Below are positions 1 to 8,064 of a stretch of 32,342 nucleotides of DNA, one piece after another (position 1 is the first letter of the stretch; each line of letters begins with the position of its first letter). The DNA is from Pseudobacteriovorax antillogorgiicola (GTDB lineage: Bacteria > Bdellovibrionota_B > Oligoflexia > Oligoflexales > CAIYRB01), in assembly GCA_945862295.1 (NCBI GenBank), contig CAMAXT010000025.1, positions 1-32,342 on the forward strand, in the 5' to 3' direction. The position numbers were made by a program, and so were the translations under genes. The notes below the pieces were generated by a model. It was not told where the DNA came from and did not search any database. It saw only the letters and a program-made list of their open reading frames with translations.

Positions 1-165
1 TGCGAGCGTCGCCAACATCATCCCGAGTGCAGCAATTTGCGCCAAGCTTAGATCAACGAAAATAACTCCGCGTGCCAGGACATGTAGACCTAGGTAGCAG
101 TGGATGCCAGCTAAAAGAAAGCACATGGCAATAGGAGCAGCCAGAAACATCAGGATTTCATTCAC
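1..165 (-). CDS. znuB: metal ABC transporter permease, ZnuB-like (N-terminal part)
   Basis: This is the first 55 codons of an integral membrane permease of the ABC-3 family, which moves zinc or manganese delivered by a ZnuA-type binding protein across the inner membrane. The start is GTG at 163-165, overlapping the znuA stop codon by four bases (GTGA), a typical translational coupling. The visible protein begins with a hydrophobic helix, followed by a stretch reading GLHVLARGVIFVDLSLAQIA at about residues 26-45. That stretch is highly characteristic of the N-terminal region of ABC-3 permeases. The rest, including the other membrane helices, lies beyond the left edge. No ATPase gene is visible; it may lie further left. 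Zinc specificity is inferred from znuA and the operon, not seen here. Confidence 0.85.
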   Translation of the reverse strand, partial: MNEILMFLAAPIAMCFLLAGIHCYLGLHVLARGVIFVDLSLAQIAALGMMLATLA

Positions 166-1070
166 GAGCTTTTTCCTTCGACTGCCTGGACTATGCGTTC
201 GTATAGATCGATGAACGTTTGGATGTCAGGTTCTCCACCGACCGCGACAGGCACAGTTTTGATACGGATGCCGCCGGCTTCTGCTGCAATGCGCTTTGCA
301 GCTGTGTCGTCGAAAAAATTCTCGACTAGAATGAGTTTTATCTGGCCAGTCTTTGCAGTGGAGATGGTGTCTAGGATATGGCGCGCCGTTGGAGTAACGC
401 CAGGATGCGGTTCGAGATACCCGGCGGGTTCGATTTGAAAGCGGGTTAGAAAATAGTTGAGAGTTTTGTGATAGGTGATGACTTTAGATATACCGGTAGC
501 TTTAAGTCGTACTTTCCAAGAGGGGATTTTGGACGTTATCTCCTTAACAAAGACCCCTGCTCGTTGCTGATAGTAGTCAGCACCGTCTTTGTCTAGCTCA
601 GATAAACGAATAGCTAAAGCGCTAGCAATGATAATAACTCTTTCAGGATCCAAAGTTATGTGGGGATTACCTTCTTGATGGACGTCACCGTCAGCTCTGG
701 AAACATTGGTCAATGGAATGTCTATGGCAGTGATTCCCTCTGCTGCGATAAAATGTCCCAGGGACCCAGGTAGAATGTTTTTGTTGCGCGCTCCTGCCAA
801 AACCTTTGGCAACCATGCGGCTTCAAGACCAAGACCATTTGAGACAAGTAAGTCCGCATGACTGACCTTTAGGACAAAAGAAGGCTTTGCTTCCAGATGA
901 TGTGGATCCTGGGAGCCTTTTATCAGTCCATCAACTGCGACGCGTTCGCCGCCGACGGCGGTAGCAAGAGCTTGCAGATCACTTGTTGTTGTGACGATGT
1001 TGACCTTTGCCATTGATGTCTGAGTCCAAAAGAATGCGGATAAAAAAAGGCATATTGATTTAAAATTCAT
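162..1070 (-). CDS. znuA: periplasmic zinc/manganese-binding protein, ZnuA-like
   Basis: A 302-residue substrate-binding protein of the cluster A-I / SBP_bac_9 family, which captures a divalent metal in the periplasm and passes it to the ABC permease encoded next. A signal peptide of about 21 residues ends at SMA. Candidate metal ligands are His57/His58 in DPHH, His131/His137 around the GNPH segment and His201 in the TYHKT segment; a late acidic ligand is expected near ENFFDD. The long His/Asp-rich loop of many ZnuA proteins is absent, which fits a manganese or loop-less zinc type equally well. The ATG overlaps the end of the upstream beta-barrel gene by 11 bp and the stop overlaps the permease start, so it sits inside an operon. 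Family assignment is firm; the exact metal is inferred. Confidence 0.88.
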   Translation of the reverse strand: MNFKSICLFLSAFFWTQTSMAKVNIVTTTSDLQALATAVGGERVAVDGLIKGSQDPHHLEAKPSFVLKVSHADLLVSNGLGLEAAWLPKVLAGARNKNILPGSLGHFIAAEGITAIDIPLTNVSRADGDVHQEGNPHITLDPERVIIIASALAIRLSELDKDGADYYQQRAGVFVKEITSKIPSWKVRLKATGISKVITYHKTLNYFLTRFQIEPAGYLEPHPGVTPTARHILDTISTAKTGQIKLILVENFFDDTAAKRIAAEAGGIRIKTVPVAVGGEPDIQTFIDLYERIVQAVEGKSS

Positions 1071-2121
1071 GAGCTGGGTGTGCTCCCATAATGTAAACGA
1101 GTTGGATCTCGAAGGTCCTGTTAATCTTGCGAGCGCTGTTTTCTTGAGTTTGGTCTTGAAATATCACACCGGAACGAAACTGAGCAAATTCGCTGGCGCG
1201 GTAGCTAACCTGCGGTGACAGTGCAACAATGTTATTGTTGACTCTGCGACCAAAAGCATCTTCTAAGGTGATGACCGAAAAATGCTCAAACCGTAGTCCG
1301 GTCGCAATCGCCCCGATTAGATTGAATCCAGTAAAAAGATATGCTCCCTGCTCCGCTGTTTTCTTGGCTGCAGGAGGTGTTATCCGGCGTTGCCAAAGCT
1401 CGGCTTGAAGAATACCGCCTGCCCATTTCGCAACGAAATCGGCTCCGAATAGTTGCATTCGCTCGTTAGCAATATCTGTCCGACTAAGATAGTTCAACGC
1501 AACAAGTGCTTCGCTAGATAATGCCGCACCGGCGGTAGCTAGCCGGGCATAGTGCGTTGGTTGGCGCGGTTTTTCTCCGGCATTATGCGAATGCCCATAG
1601 ACAAAGCCATTGGTAACACCTGCACTAAGTTCAAGGAAAAAGGGTAAAGGGAGAAGGCTTGATACTTCAGCGCCACTGTCGAGAACGCCTTCGTCGCCGA
1701 AGAAAAGTTTATGGACTACTGGAGCGGAAATAAACGGCCATTCATGACGATGCACCCGGTTTAACCTGCCGATGCCAAGAAAGAATTGACCCGCTTTTAG
1801 TTGTATCCTTGGAACGAGCTTTGTTGTGCTAAGCCATGCTTCGTGCAGTTCAAAAAGATGTGCTCCGCCCTCACTATGCGCTGCGATAGAAAACATACCG
1901 TCAAATATGTGATCGACAGGAGCGGCGAGGCTGAATTCAGCCTCGCGTACTTCAAAGCGGTCAGAGGCGGTACTTGATTCATCAACTTTGAAGGCGCCTG
2001 ACATGTCAACAGCAACAAAGGGTGTAATTCCCTCCTGCGCCTGCGCTGGATAAGAGAAGAGAAGCAGCATGAGCCACGCTGCAGTCCTTCGTTGTAAGGA
2101 TATTTTGAAATTACTCTTCAT
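1060..2121 (-). CDS. outer-membrane beta-barrel protein of the metal-uptake operon
   Basis: A predicted 353-residue protein. I chose ATG at 2119-2121; an upstream in-frame TTG at 2145 would add eight residues. From the ATG the N-terminus is basic, then hydrophobic, with a signal-peptidase site after AQA near residue 28. The mature part is rich in alternating hydrophobic/polar strands and aromatic girdle residues. It ends in Phe, as outer-membrane barrels recognised by the BAM machinery commonly do. A His-containing segment (HRHEWPF) lies about one third in and could line a metal path. It starts inside the end of the lipoprotein gene (11-bp overlap) and overlaps znuA at its end. Location suggests a TonB-independent outer-membrane entry port or metal-responsive porin. 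That role is inferred from context; I do not recognise a named family. Confidence 0.75.
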   Translation of the reverse strand: MKSNFKISLQRRTAAWLMLLLFSYPAQAQEGITPFVAVDMSGAFKVDESSTASDRFEVREAEFSLAAPVDHIFDGMFSIAAHSEGGAHLFELHEAWLSTTKLVPRIQLKAGQFFLGIGRLNRVHRHEWPFISAPVVHKLFFGDEGVLDSGAEVSSLLPLPFFLELSAGVTNGFVYGHSHNAGEKPRQPTHYARLATAGAALSSEALVALNYLSRTDIANERMQLFGADFVAKWAGGILQAELWQRRITPPAAKKTAEQGAYLFTGFNLIGAIATGLRFEHFSVITLEDAFGRRVNNNIVALSPQVSYRASEFAQFRSGVIFQDQTQENSARKINRTFEIQLVYIMGAHPAHEF

Positions 2122-2725
2122 TTGTGGCAGCCCGAATATCAGCAACTGCTACTTTTGCTTTTTTGAGGGCAAGTCCCCAGAAATTGCCTTGACCGTTACC
2201 AGCAGAAGCGGAGCTTTCCTCAGTATCGATCAGTAACTCTTCGGTTGAGTCATGTTTCCACACCAAAATATGGGCAGGTGTTTCGTCATTATGGACATCG
2301 ATATTGATCGCAATCTGCTTAGTTGCGTCGATTCCGCCCATGTCTTGGGAGGTTGACGCGGTGTCACCGACTTTTGTCTCGAACGACAAGACTGAATCGT
2401 TGCGCGAGAATGTCAGAGTGAGGCCCTGTAGCAGTTTGTTGTCTGAACCAGCAATTAGGCTGAGGCTACCTGAGTCTTGTAATTCAAACTTCAAATTGAA
2501 GTTGTTTCCGTCTTCAATGAGGGGTGCGACAAAAACAACGCTGCCCTCGCCGCTAATACTATCTGAGGCGGACTCGAGGGCATTGCTTTCAACAACTAAA
2601 TAGGAGGCGCTGTTTAGCGTAAGGCTTCCCTCGTGGCTTTTTTTTGCTTCTTTAACGCCGCAGGCGGCAAGAACGAAAGCCGCTGCAACGAGACCGATGT
2701 TAAAACTTTGTTTCTGAATAGACAT
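2111..2725 (-). CDS. predicted lipoprotein of the metal-uptake operon
   Basis: A 204-residue predicted lipoprotein. The start is ATG at 2723-2725, preceded by a strong GGGAG ribosome site six bases upstream; a longer open frame reaches 2809 but lacks such a site. A short basic/hydrophobic leader ends in the lipobox LAAC with Cys22. The mature part is Ser/Asp/Glu-rich with repeated short beta-strand-like segments, suggesting a beta-sandwich exposed to the periplasm or cell surface. His residues in the VHNDETPAH region could bind metal, but there is no clear motif. It lies between a small His-rich protein and the beta-barrel gene, overlapping the latter by 11 bp, so co-expression is likely. I do not recognise the family; a helper role in metal capture is inference only. 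Confidence 0.72.
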   Translation of the reverse strand: MSIQKQSFNIGLVAAAFVLAACGVKEAKKSHEGSLTLNSASYLVVESNALESASDSISGEGSVVFVAPLIEDGNNFNLKFELQDSGSLSLIAGSDNKLLQGLTLTFSRNDSVLSFETKVGDTASTSQDMGGIDATKQIAINIDVHNDETPAHILVWKHDSTEELLIDTEESSASAGNGQGNFWGLALKKAKVAVADIRAATNEE

Positions 2726-2861
2726 ACGAAACTCCCATACAGCTGGACTAAAGCTGTGACATGAATGATTGGATTGAAAACGTCTTAAATTGTTTTTAAA
2801 ACGTGGCAAATTTAGCGATCATCTGACCACTGATTTAATTTGTGATTGAAATTGGTGGATA

Positions 2862-3245
2862 TTACGCCGCAAAAGGCGGTGCGCGCGCTTGACCTGGACG
2901 AAGAGCAATCTCCATTCCTAGGTTGATCGTTCGAAGGAAACTTGGAATTGAGGCGTTAGGTAGTATCGGACGAAGAGCTTGGTCTACAGAGCGACCCAGC
3001 TCTAAAAATATCATAGCGGAAGCAATGCAAGTGACGCAGGTGCCTGCATCATTATGTTCAGATTCTTCCGAATGCTCATTATCAGCATCACCCTCATGGG
3101 CGGATTCGGCGTGCGACAATTCAATGCGCAGGTAATGACTACCTGTATGGTTCAGATGGCCAAATGCAATCGCGAGCCAAAGCATAAGAAGCTTCAACTG
3201 ATGTTGCTTTTTTGAAGATGGCAAAGCCGTCATAAGAATAATCAT
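2862..3245 (-). CDS. small His-rich membrane/periplasmic protein, DUF2946-like
   Basis: A 127-residue protein starting at ATG 3243-3245. An N-terminal hydrophobic segment (LLMLWLAIAFGHL) acts as a signal or anchor. It is followed by a His/Glu/Asp-rich linker (residues about 44-66), a CVTC pair and a C-terminal RAPPFAA. The His-rich linker, CxxC and proline-rich RxPP ending resemble the small DUF2946-type proteins often found beside metal and copper/zinc genes; this resemblance is from memory and not a database hit. It is the first gene after the putative regulated promoter of the operon, 136 bp upstream of the lipoprotein start. A metal-sensing or metal-buffering role is plausible but unproven. 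The acidic/His stretch could alternatively be a simple low-complexity spacer. Confidence 0.65.
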   Translation of the reverse strand: MIILMTALPSSKKQHQLKLLMLWLAIAFGHLNHTGSHYLRIELSHAESAHEGDADNEHSEESEHNDAGTCVTCIASAMIFLELGRSVDQALRPILPNASIPSFLRTINLGMEIALRPGQARAPPFAA

Positions 3246-3272
3246 TTTTACGGTGAAAAAAATATCTAAGTG

Positions 3273-3288
3273 CGTGATCTATAACACG
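3273..3288 (-). promoter_or_regulatory. Zur/Fur-like dyad with extended -10 before the metal operon
   Basis: The 16-bp segment CGTGATCTATAACACG is an imperfect inverted repeat (CGTG...CACG with T..A and a TA centre). On the minus strand it contains TGTTATAGA (3278-3286), which fits an extended -10 element (TGn + TATAGA). No good -35 is seen at the right spacing. The half-site TGTTATA resembles the half-site of proteobacterial Zur operators. It lies 28 bp upstream of the first gene of the operon. A repressor bound here would cover the promoter. The operator identity is inferred. Confidence 0.4.
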
Positions 3289-3416
3289 GAACTTTTCTTA
3301 AAAGTAGACAATTTCAAAACATAAAAAACTCTTAGAAAACCAACGTTTGGCCCTCGTAGGAGCAAAAGCAATAAACGATCACATTGTCAAAAGTACCTAG
3401 ATTTGTTAACTATCAA

Positions 3417-3945
3417 GTGAATTATCCCCCCCCCGCGATTCATTGGCATTCCAATCATCTTTACTACAGTTATCATCACTGAAGCACTCCACTCACGTAA
3501 TTTTGCTGCCGAAGCTGATCGGGCGCTGTTTCTGCTCCAGCATGAAGGTAATGATGTCGTTCCTGGAAAACCAGGTAGTCGCGGTAGAGAGATTCCTCTA
3601 GAACTTAAGGCAGACGAAGTCGCCACAAAAGTGGTTTCTGTCAAAATCAGTAACGGGAAAGATTATTCCTTTCAGTATCCTGTAACTGTAAAGGTGTTCT
3701 ACAACTCAGGCCCATTGCAGGGCGCGATTGATTGGCAGAATGAAGACAGCGAGCCGTCTCTTTTTGAGATCAATGGCGACGGTCAAAGCATCGACATACC
3801 TCTGACTGTAAAAGGTACTTGTGACACCATCAACAGGACAGATGGAACTTGTTCTGACTTTGCTTACGTCCAAATTTGGAACAAAGATGGCAAACGGGCA
3901 GTTGCCAAAAAGCGTTTCTACCTAAGTATCAAAGCAGTGTTGTGA
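3417..3945 (+). CDS. small secreted protein, reading frame broken at a C9 tract
   Basis: From 3421 to 3945 one frame is open and clearly protein-like, yet it has no ATG/GTG/TTG until GTG 3631, which would give only 104 residues. Directly upstream, GTG 3417 (or TTG 3384) enters a run of nine C. With eight C this start would read into the open frame and give MNYPPPRFIGIPIIFTTVII, a signal-peptide-like start, then about 140 mature residues. The mature part has a beta-rich pattern and one CDTINRTDGTC cysteine pair that could form a disulphide. I do not recognise a family. No convincing ribosome site precedes either start. Either the gene is phase-variable at the tract, or it is a recent pseudogene, or the base count is a sequencing error. 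If only the downstream GTG is used, the protein would be cytoplasmic. Confidence 0.5.
3426..3434 (+). repeat. C9 mononucleotide tract at the start of a secreted-protein gene
   Basis: Nine consecutive C lie five codons after a possible start. Loss of one C joins the upstream start and leader to the open frame that continues to 3945. Such tracts are classical slippage sites; they are also frequent sequencing-error sites. Confidence 0.8.
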
Positions 3946-4093
3946 GTGGATACCTGCAGATGTTAACGGCCGCGGTGAGCTGTCTGAGCAAACGCAGACA
4001 CTCACTTGCCGGCAACTTAATATCTTCACCACAATAGTTTTGTTCTACTGAGACCGACTCCGGTCCACTCTTCTCCAAGAAGACATTAGTCAT
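3929..4093 (-). CDS. possible 54-residue hypothetical protein
   Basis: A short open frame on the minus strand starts at ATG 4091-4093 (MTNVFLEKSGPESVSVEQN) and runs to TGA at 3929-3931, overlapping the end of the plus-strand small secreted-protein gene by 17 bp. Its composition (charged residues, two Cys, an amphipathic LRLLRQLTAAV segment) is protein-like. It has no ribosome site or recognisable family. It could be a small gene, the tail of a lost larger gene, or chance. Confidence 0.25.
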   Translation of the reverse strand: MTNVFLEKSGPESVSVEQNYCGEDIKLPASECLRLLRQLTAAVNICRYPLTTLL

Positions 4094-4203
4094 TTAGCTG
4101 GGAATTTTGCCAACTAAAAATTGACGAAGAACTGACAATCACGTGACACACATCACGATTGAATCTAGTAAAACTGACTCCTAAACAATGCTTTAGAGCC
4201 GAC

Positions 4204-4519
4204 ATGAAACAGATATTTATTAGTTACTGCCCGCCTGGGTTCTTAGGAACTTTTGCGCTGATACTGTGCTTAAACCTTTCTGGACTAGCATTGGCCAAAG
4301 ATCAAGATAAATGGGAAAGATGTCGATTCGAACAATCCAATCGTTGTCGATTCTGGATATATGGGAGTGCCGCTTTCTACTCTTTGTTTCGACCGCTTGG
4401 CAGATAACAAAGTTCTCTACTCATTCCACATGTACGAGCCTTACGATTATACATTAGCTAATCGAAAACACCTTTGGAAGTACGCCTATCCAGGATCTGT
4501 ACCTATCGGACCTGCGTAA
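4204..4519 (+). pseudogene. remnant of a secreted glycoside hydrolase (GH5-like)
   Basis: ATG 4204 starts a good signal peptide (MKQIFISYCPPGFLGTFALI then a site after ALA). After about 30 residues this frame becomes meaningless and stops at 4405-4407. Frame +2, open from 4289 to 4519, continues with protein-like sequence including YSFHMYEPYDYT and YPGSVP. These are typical of the segment around an active-site His/Tyr in GH5-type cellulases, although family recognition is from memory. So a secreted hydrolase gene appears to have lost most of its body by deletion and a frameshift near 4290-4310. It ends without the expected downstream catalytic Glu region. A 52-residue protein from ATG 4361 is possible but unlikely to be functional. 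Confidence 0.5.
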
Positions 4520-4644
4520 GAAATACTGCGAAGTCTAACGTGTGACGGCGCATCAGCTTGGGCTGTAGCTGATAAAACAATGGAAGCAAGTAGTGCGCCG
4601 AGTGTTATTTTAGCGAATGCGAAAAATTTTATGAGGTTCTCCAT
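4486..4644 (-). CDS. possible 52-residue exported peptide
   Basis: The minus frame starting at ATG 4642-4644 encodes a basic N-terminus, a hydrophobic stretch (ITLGALLASIVLSATAQA) and a short mature tail of about 20 residues ending at 4486. It looks like a signal peptide with an amputated mature domain. It overlaps the tail of the plus-strand hydrolase remnant by 34 bp, so a junction between two damaged genes may lie near 4490-4520. No clear ribosome site is seen. The same frame is open further upstream to 4875, but that part does not look like protein. Confidence 0.35.
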   Translation of the reverse strand: MENLIKFFAFAKITLGALLASIVLSATAQADAPSHVRLRSISYAGPIGTDPG

Positions 4645-4838
4645 TGGATATGATTTTGATTTTTCCAACCGTCTTGGCCAGAGTAACACGTTTCTAACAT
4701 GGGCTTTCAGAACATAGTGTACTGTGAAATAAGATGTTAATATTAGTATTTTAACCGAGCGTTTCGAAACAACGCCGTCATTATTGCGGAATAAAAGCGT
4801 TCCGTGGAATTTTGGTACAGGTATAAAGCTAGAAATGC

Positions 4839-4866
4839 AAAACCCTGGCGCATGCGTCAGGGTTTT
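4839..4866 (-). terminator. hairpin terminator after the RND efflux operon
   Basis: AAAACCCTG and CAGGGTTTT flank a CGCATGCG core, giving a long stem immediately downstream (14 bp) of the RND permease stop. On the minus strand the stem ends in TTTT. It is a probable intrinsic terminator; the A/T-flanked stem could also work on the opposite strand. Confidence 0.75.
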
Positions 4867-4879
4867 AAAGGTCAATCTA

Positions 4880-7800
4880 TCAGGCTAAAGTTGCGTTACG
4901 GTCGCGTCTCTTTCGCCACCAACCGTTGAAGTCTTCGATTAAGATGAAGAGGTTGGGGACAACTAGTAGAGTCAATATCGTCGAACTTATAATGCCACCG
5001 ATAGTTGCGATGCCGAGAGACTGACGAGCAGCACCGCCCGCACCCCAGCCAGTTGCAATAGGAATCATACCTGCGATCATTGCAATTGAAGTCATAAGAA
5101 TCGGCCGCAATCTGATCGGTGCAGACTCAACGATTGCGATTCTAGGATCAGTACCGCTTTCTCTGATCTTCTGCATGGCGAAATCGATGAGGAGGATACT
5201 GTTCTTCGCAACAATACCTGCGAGTAGAATCATGCCGATGCCGCCGTAAAGATCGAGAGGGAGTCCGAATCCGATTAGTGCTAAAACAGCTCCGGTTGCA
5301 GCAAGTGGAATTGCCATCATTACCGTAATCGGTTGGGTGAATGATTCAAATAGTGAAGCCAGAACCATATAGACGAAAAGAGATCCAAGGGCGATTGCCC
5401 AGATAAGGTTTCCTGTGAGTTCCGACATCTGCTCATTCTGACCGACGATACGCGCTTGGTATCCGTCTGGCCAGGCAACACCTTTAAGTCGCTCTTCAAG
5501 GTCGTTAACTACATCTCCAAGGGCAGCGCCTTGCGCTAGGTTGGCACCGATACGGATGGTTCGTTGGCGATTTTCTCGGACGATAACAGGTGGACCAGCA
5601 GCAGCCTCCCAGTGCACCATATTAACAAGTGGCACCGCGACGTCTGGTTTTGACGCATTTGGTTTCAGATAAAGATTATTCGCAATGAGTTGTTGCGGTG
5701 ACATCCGGTCACCGTCTTTGAGTTTGACGCGAATCGGAATCTGATCATCACCGACTCTTAAACTGTTGCTAATGTCACCTTCAACCCAGATTTTAAGAGC
5801 ATCGCCGATGGCTCCAGCATTTGTTTGATACTGGGCGGCGAGGGCTGGGTCGGTATACATACGAACTTCAGGTAAACCTTGGTCGTCGATGGTACCTACG
5901 TCTGTTGCGCCTGGAAGGTCGAGAAGAATCTGTCTGACCTCACCGCCGACTTCTCGTAATTTCACAATGTCGTCACCGGCAATTTGAACTGCGACTGGTT
6001 GGAAACGTCCGCCGCCACCGCCGCCTGCTAAAGGATCTGATGGTTCCGACAGTCGAGCTTGATAGCCTGGAAATCCAGAGAGCACTTGACGAACTTCCTG
6101 ACGAACTGCTGCGAGGCTCTTCTGGTTTTTGTTGTACTCGTCTTTAATCTTAAACGTGAAACGAATATTCGCTGCCCCATTAAATCCCGATCCAGAGCGC
6201 ATGGTCCAATATTCCAGTGAGGGAACAGTTTTTAGTTTCTCGTTGGCTTTTAGACTCATGTCCTGGATGCTAACCATCGGTACCGCAAGGGCGCCGCTTA
6301 AATTTCCAGAAAAGGTATCACCAAGCTGGGTAGGTAAGAAACTTTTCGGAACATAAACAAATCCTGCTACAGCGATCGCGCCGGCAGCAATTGCGAATGT
6401 CGACGCAACCCACCTTCGAGGTAGTAGCCATTTAAGAAGACGGCTGTAGCCTTCAGCTAAGCGGTCAAAGAAATGTTCAAAGCCGATAAGTTTTTGGTTG
6501 ATCCATGCGCCGAAACGGCCAAGGAACTTCCATTCTTTGCCTGGATCAGCGTAATTTGCGATATAGGCCGACAACATCGGTGCCATCGTAACGGCATCCC
6601 AAGTAGCAACAAGGATCGCGAAAACAACCGTTAGGGCGAACTGTTTGAAAAACTGTCCGGACACACCACCCATGAAACCGACTGGTACAAATACGGCAAC
6701 GATCGTTAAAGTCGTCGCCATGACAGCAAGGATAACTTCTTTTGTTCCGAAATATGCGGCGTCTTTAGCTGGAGATTTTAGTGCGCATAAATGCCTAAAT
6801 ATGTTTTCTCGAACTACGATTGCGTCGTCGATCAATAAACCCACTGCAAGCGAAATAGCTAGAAGTGTCATGACGTTGATGGTGAAGCCGAACAGTGACA
6901 TCGCAGCGAAAGTGGTGATGATACTGGTCGGAAGAGCTAGACCCGTTGTTATGGTAGACCTAGGACTTCGCAGGAAGAGTAATACAACCAACACCGTCAA
7001 GATCGCGCCGATGACAATACTCTCAACCACGTCTTTGACGTTAACCCGTACCAAATCGGCATTGTCGCGGGTGATTTGAATTTTCACGTCATTTGGTAGG
7101 TTTTTTTCTATCTTAGCGAGTGCTGACCTAACATTGTCTGACACTTTTAAACTGTTTTCGCCTGACTGTTTAAGTACGTCGATAAGTACTGCAGATTTTA
7201 AATCATCCGGCGTCCCGACTTTTGTTTCATTTCTAATCTCTTCGAAACCTTCGACGATCTCGGCAATATCTCTTAGAAAAATCGGAGTGCCTGAACTATC
7301 TGAAGCAATACGAATATTACCTAAATCGTTCGCGGACTTCACCGGTGAGAGCGACCGTAATACCCACATCCGATCTTTGCCTTCAAGTTTTCCTACTGGA
7401 TCGTTGCGGTTGAACTGTTTGATCGCTTGGACGACATTTGAAGCTGAGATGTGCCAAGCATCCAATGCTTCCTGTCGCAATTCAACCCGAATCTCAGGAT
7501 TGCGAGAACCGCCGATATCGACCTGTCCAACTCCTGGCACTTGACTGATCAAACGAGCAATGTCGTTCTCTGCGATCCTCGTTAAAGAAGACACGGGGCG
7601 ATCACCGGTAACAGCGATCTCAATGATCGGTGTATCGTCTGGATCCTGTCGATATACGACTGGCTCTGACACATCTTCAGGTAAGGACCGACGGATGTTC
7701 GCGATCTTTGCCCTTACTTGCATTTCTTGGAACCGAACGTCAGTGCCAGCAACAAATTCCATAACAACAGTTGCGCTACCTTCGCGGCTGATTGACCGTA

Positions 7801-8038
7801 GAGACTGCACGCCGGCGATCGTACTAAGGGTATCTTCCATTCTCTTGGCGACGAGTTGCTCTACTTCTTCAGGAGCGGCACCGTCTAAGTTGGCTCGAAC
7901 CGCTAAGACGGGATAAGAAACGTCTGGATAGAGATCGACTGGTAGTTTGCTGAGTGCGATCCCACCGATTGCGACCAAAAAGAGTGTTACCATCGAGACA
8001 AAAATCGGCCTCTTAATTGAGACTTTTATTAAATCCAT
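4880..8038 (-). CDS. RND efflux permease (AcrB/HAE1-type)
   Basis: A 1052-residue inner-membrane proton/drug antiporter of the ACR_tran family, full length for the group. It starts with the typical MDLIKVSIKRPIFVSMVTLF. Porter-domain landmarks include AQ/ISQVPGVGQVDIGG near 164-177. The proton-relay pair Asp404-Asp405 sits in LLIDDAIVVREN of transmembrane helix 4. A second helical repeat near residues 870-1040 contains GIVAKNSILLIDFA. A glycine run (GGGGGG) lies near residue 690 just before FQPVAV, in the second porter half. It is the last gene of a channel-adaptor-permease operon (26 bp after the adaptor) and is followed by a hairpin terminator. Substrate is unknown: the ID-D arrangement fits drug/hydrophobe exporters better than heavy-metal CzcA types. 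The family is certain, the substrate is not. Confidence 0.93.
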   Translation of the reverse strand: MDLIKVSIKRPIFVSMVTLFLVAIGGIALSKLPVDLYPDVSYPVLAVRANLDGAAPEEVEQLVAKRMEDTLSTIAGVQSLRSISREGSATVVMEFVAGTDVRFQEMQVRAKIANIRRSLPEDVSEPVVYRQDPDDTPIIEIAVTGDRPVSSLTRIAENDIARLISQVPGVGQVDIGGSRNPEIRVELRQEALDAWHISASNVVQAIKQFNRNDPVGKLEGKDRMWVLRSLSPVKSANDLGNIRIASDSSGTPIFLRDIAEIVEGFEEIRNETKVGTPDDLKSAVLIDVLKQSGENSLKVSDNVRSALAKIEKNLPNDVKIQITRDNADLVRVNVKDVVESIVIGAILTVLVVLLFLRSPRSTITTGLALPTSIITTFAAMSLFGFTINVMTLLAISLAVGLLIDDAIVVRENIFRHLCALKSPAKDAAYFGTKEVILAVMATTLTIVAVFVPVGFMGGVSGQFFKQFALTVVFAILVATWDAVTMAPMLSAYIANYADPGKEWKFLGRFGAWINQKLIGFEHFFDRLAEGYSRLLKWLLPRRWVASTFAIAAGAIAVAGFVYVPKSFLPTQLGDTFSGNLSGALAVPMVSIQDMSLKANEKLKTVPSLEYWTMRSGSGFNGAANIRFTFKIKDEYNKNQKSLAAVRQEVRQVLSGFPGYQARLSEPSDPLAGGGGGGRFQPVAVQIAGDDIVKLREVGGEVRQILLDLPGATDVGTIDDQGLPEVRMYTDPALAAQYQTNAGAIGDALKIWVEGDISNSLRVGDDQIPIRVKLKDGDRMSPQQLIANNLYLKPNASKPDVAVPLVNMVHWEAAAGPPVIVRENRQRTIRIGANLAQGAALGDVVNDLEERLKGVAWPDGYQARIVGQNEQMSELTGNLIWAIALGSLFVYMVLASLFESFTQPITVMMAIPLAATGAVLALIGFGLPLDLYGGIGMILLAGIVAKNSILLIDFAMQKIRESGTDPRIAIVESAPIRLRPILMTSIAMIAGMIPIATGWGAGGAARQSLGIATIGGIISSTILTLLVVPNLFILIEDFNGWWRKRRDRNATLA

Positions 8039-8064
8039 CTTTTTCTATCTCGTTAGAAAGTCGT

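Noticed and set aside
162-1070. Zinc-specific call for the binding protein
   Set aside because: The His-rich loop typical of many zinc-specific members is absent, so manganese cannot be excluded. Zinc is kept only as the more likely option.
3387-3644. 85-codon minus-strand open frame across the C9 tract
   Set aside because: It is antisense to the better protein-like plus frame. It has low-complexity Ser/Arg composition and no ribosome site.
4645-4875. Upstream extension of the small minus-strand exported peptide
   Set aside because: The translated part has no domain or periodicity, and it runs through the RND operon terminator. The internal ATG 4644 gives the only sensible leader.
6645-7916. 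Long plus-strand frames antisense to the RND permease
   Set aside because: They are shadows caused by codon bias of a conserved 1052-residue gene; none has a ribosome site or a recognisable family.
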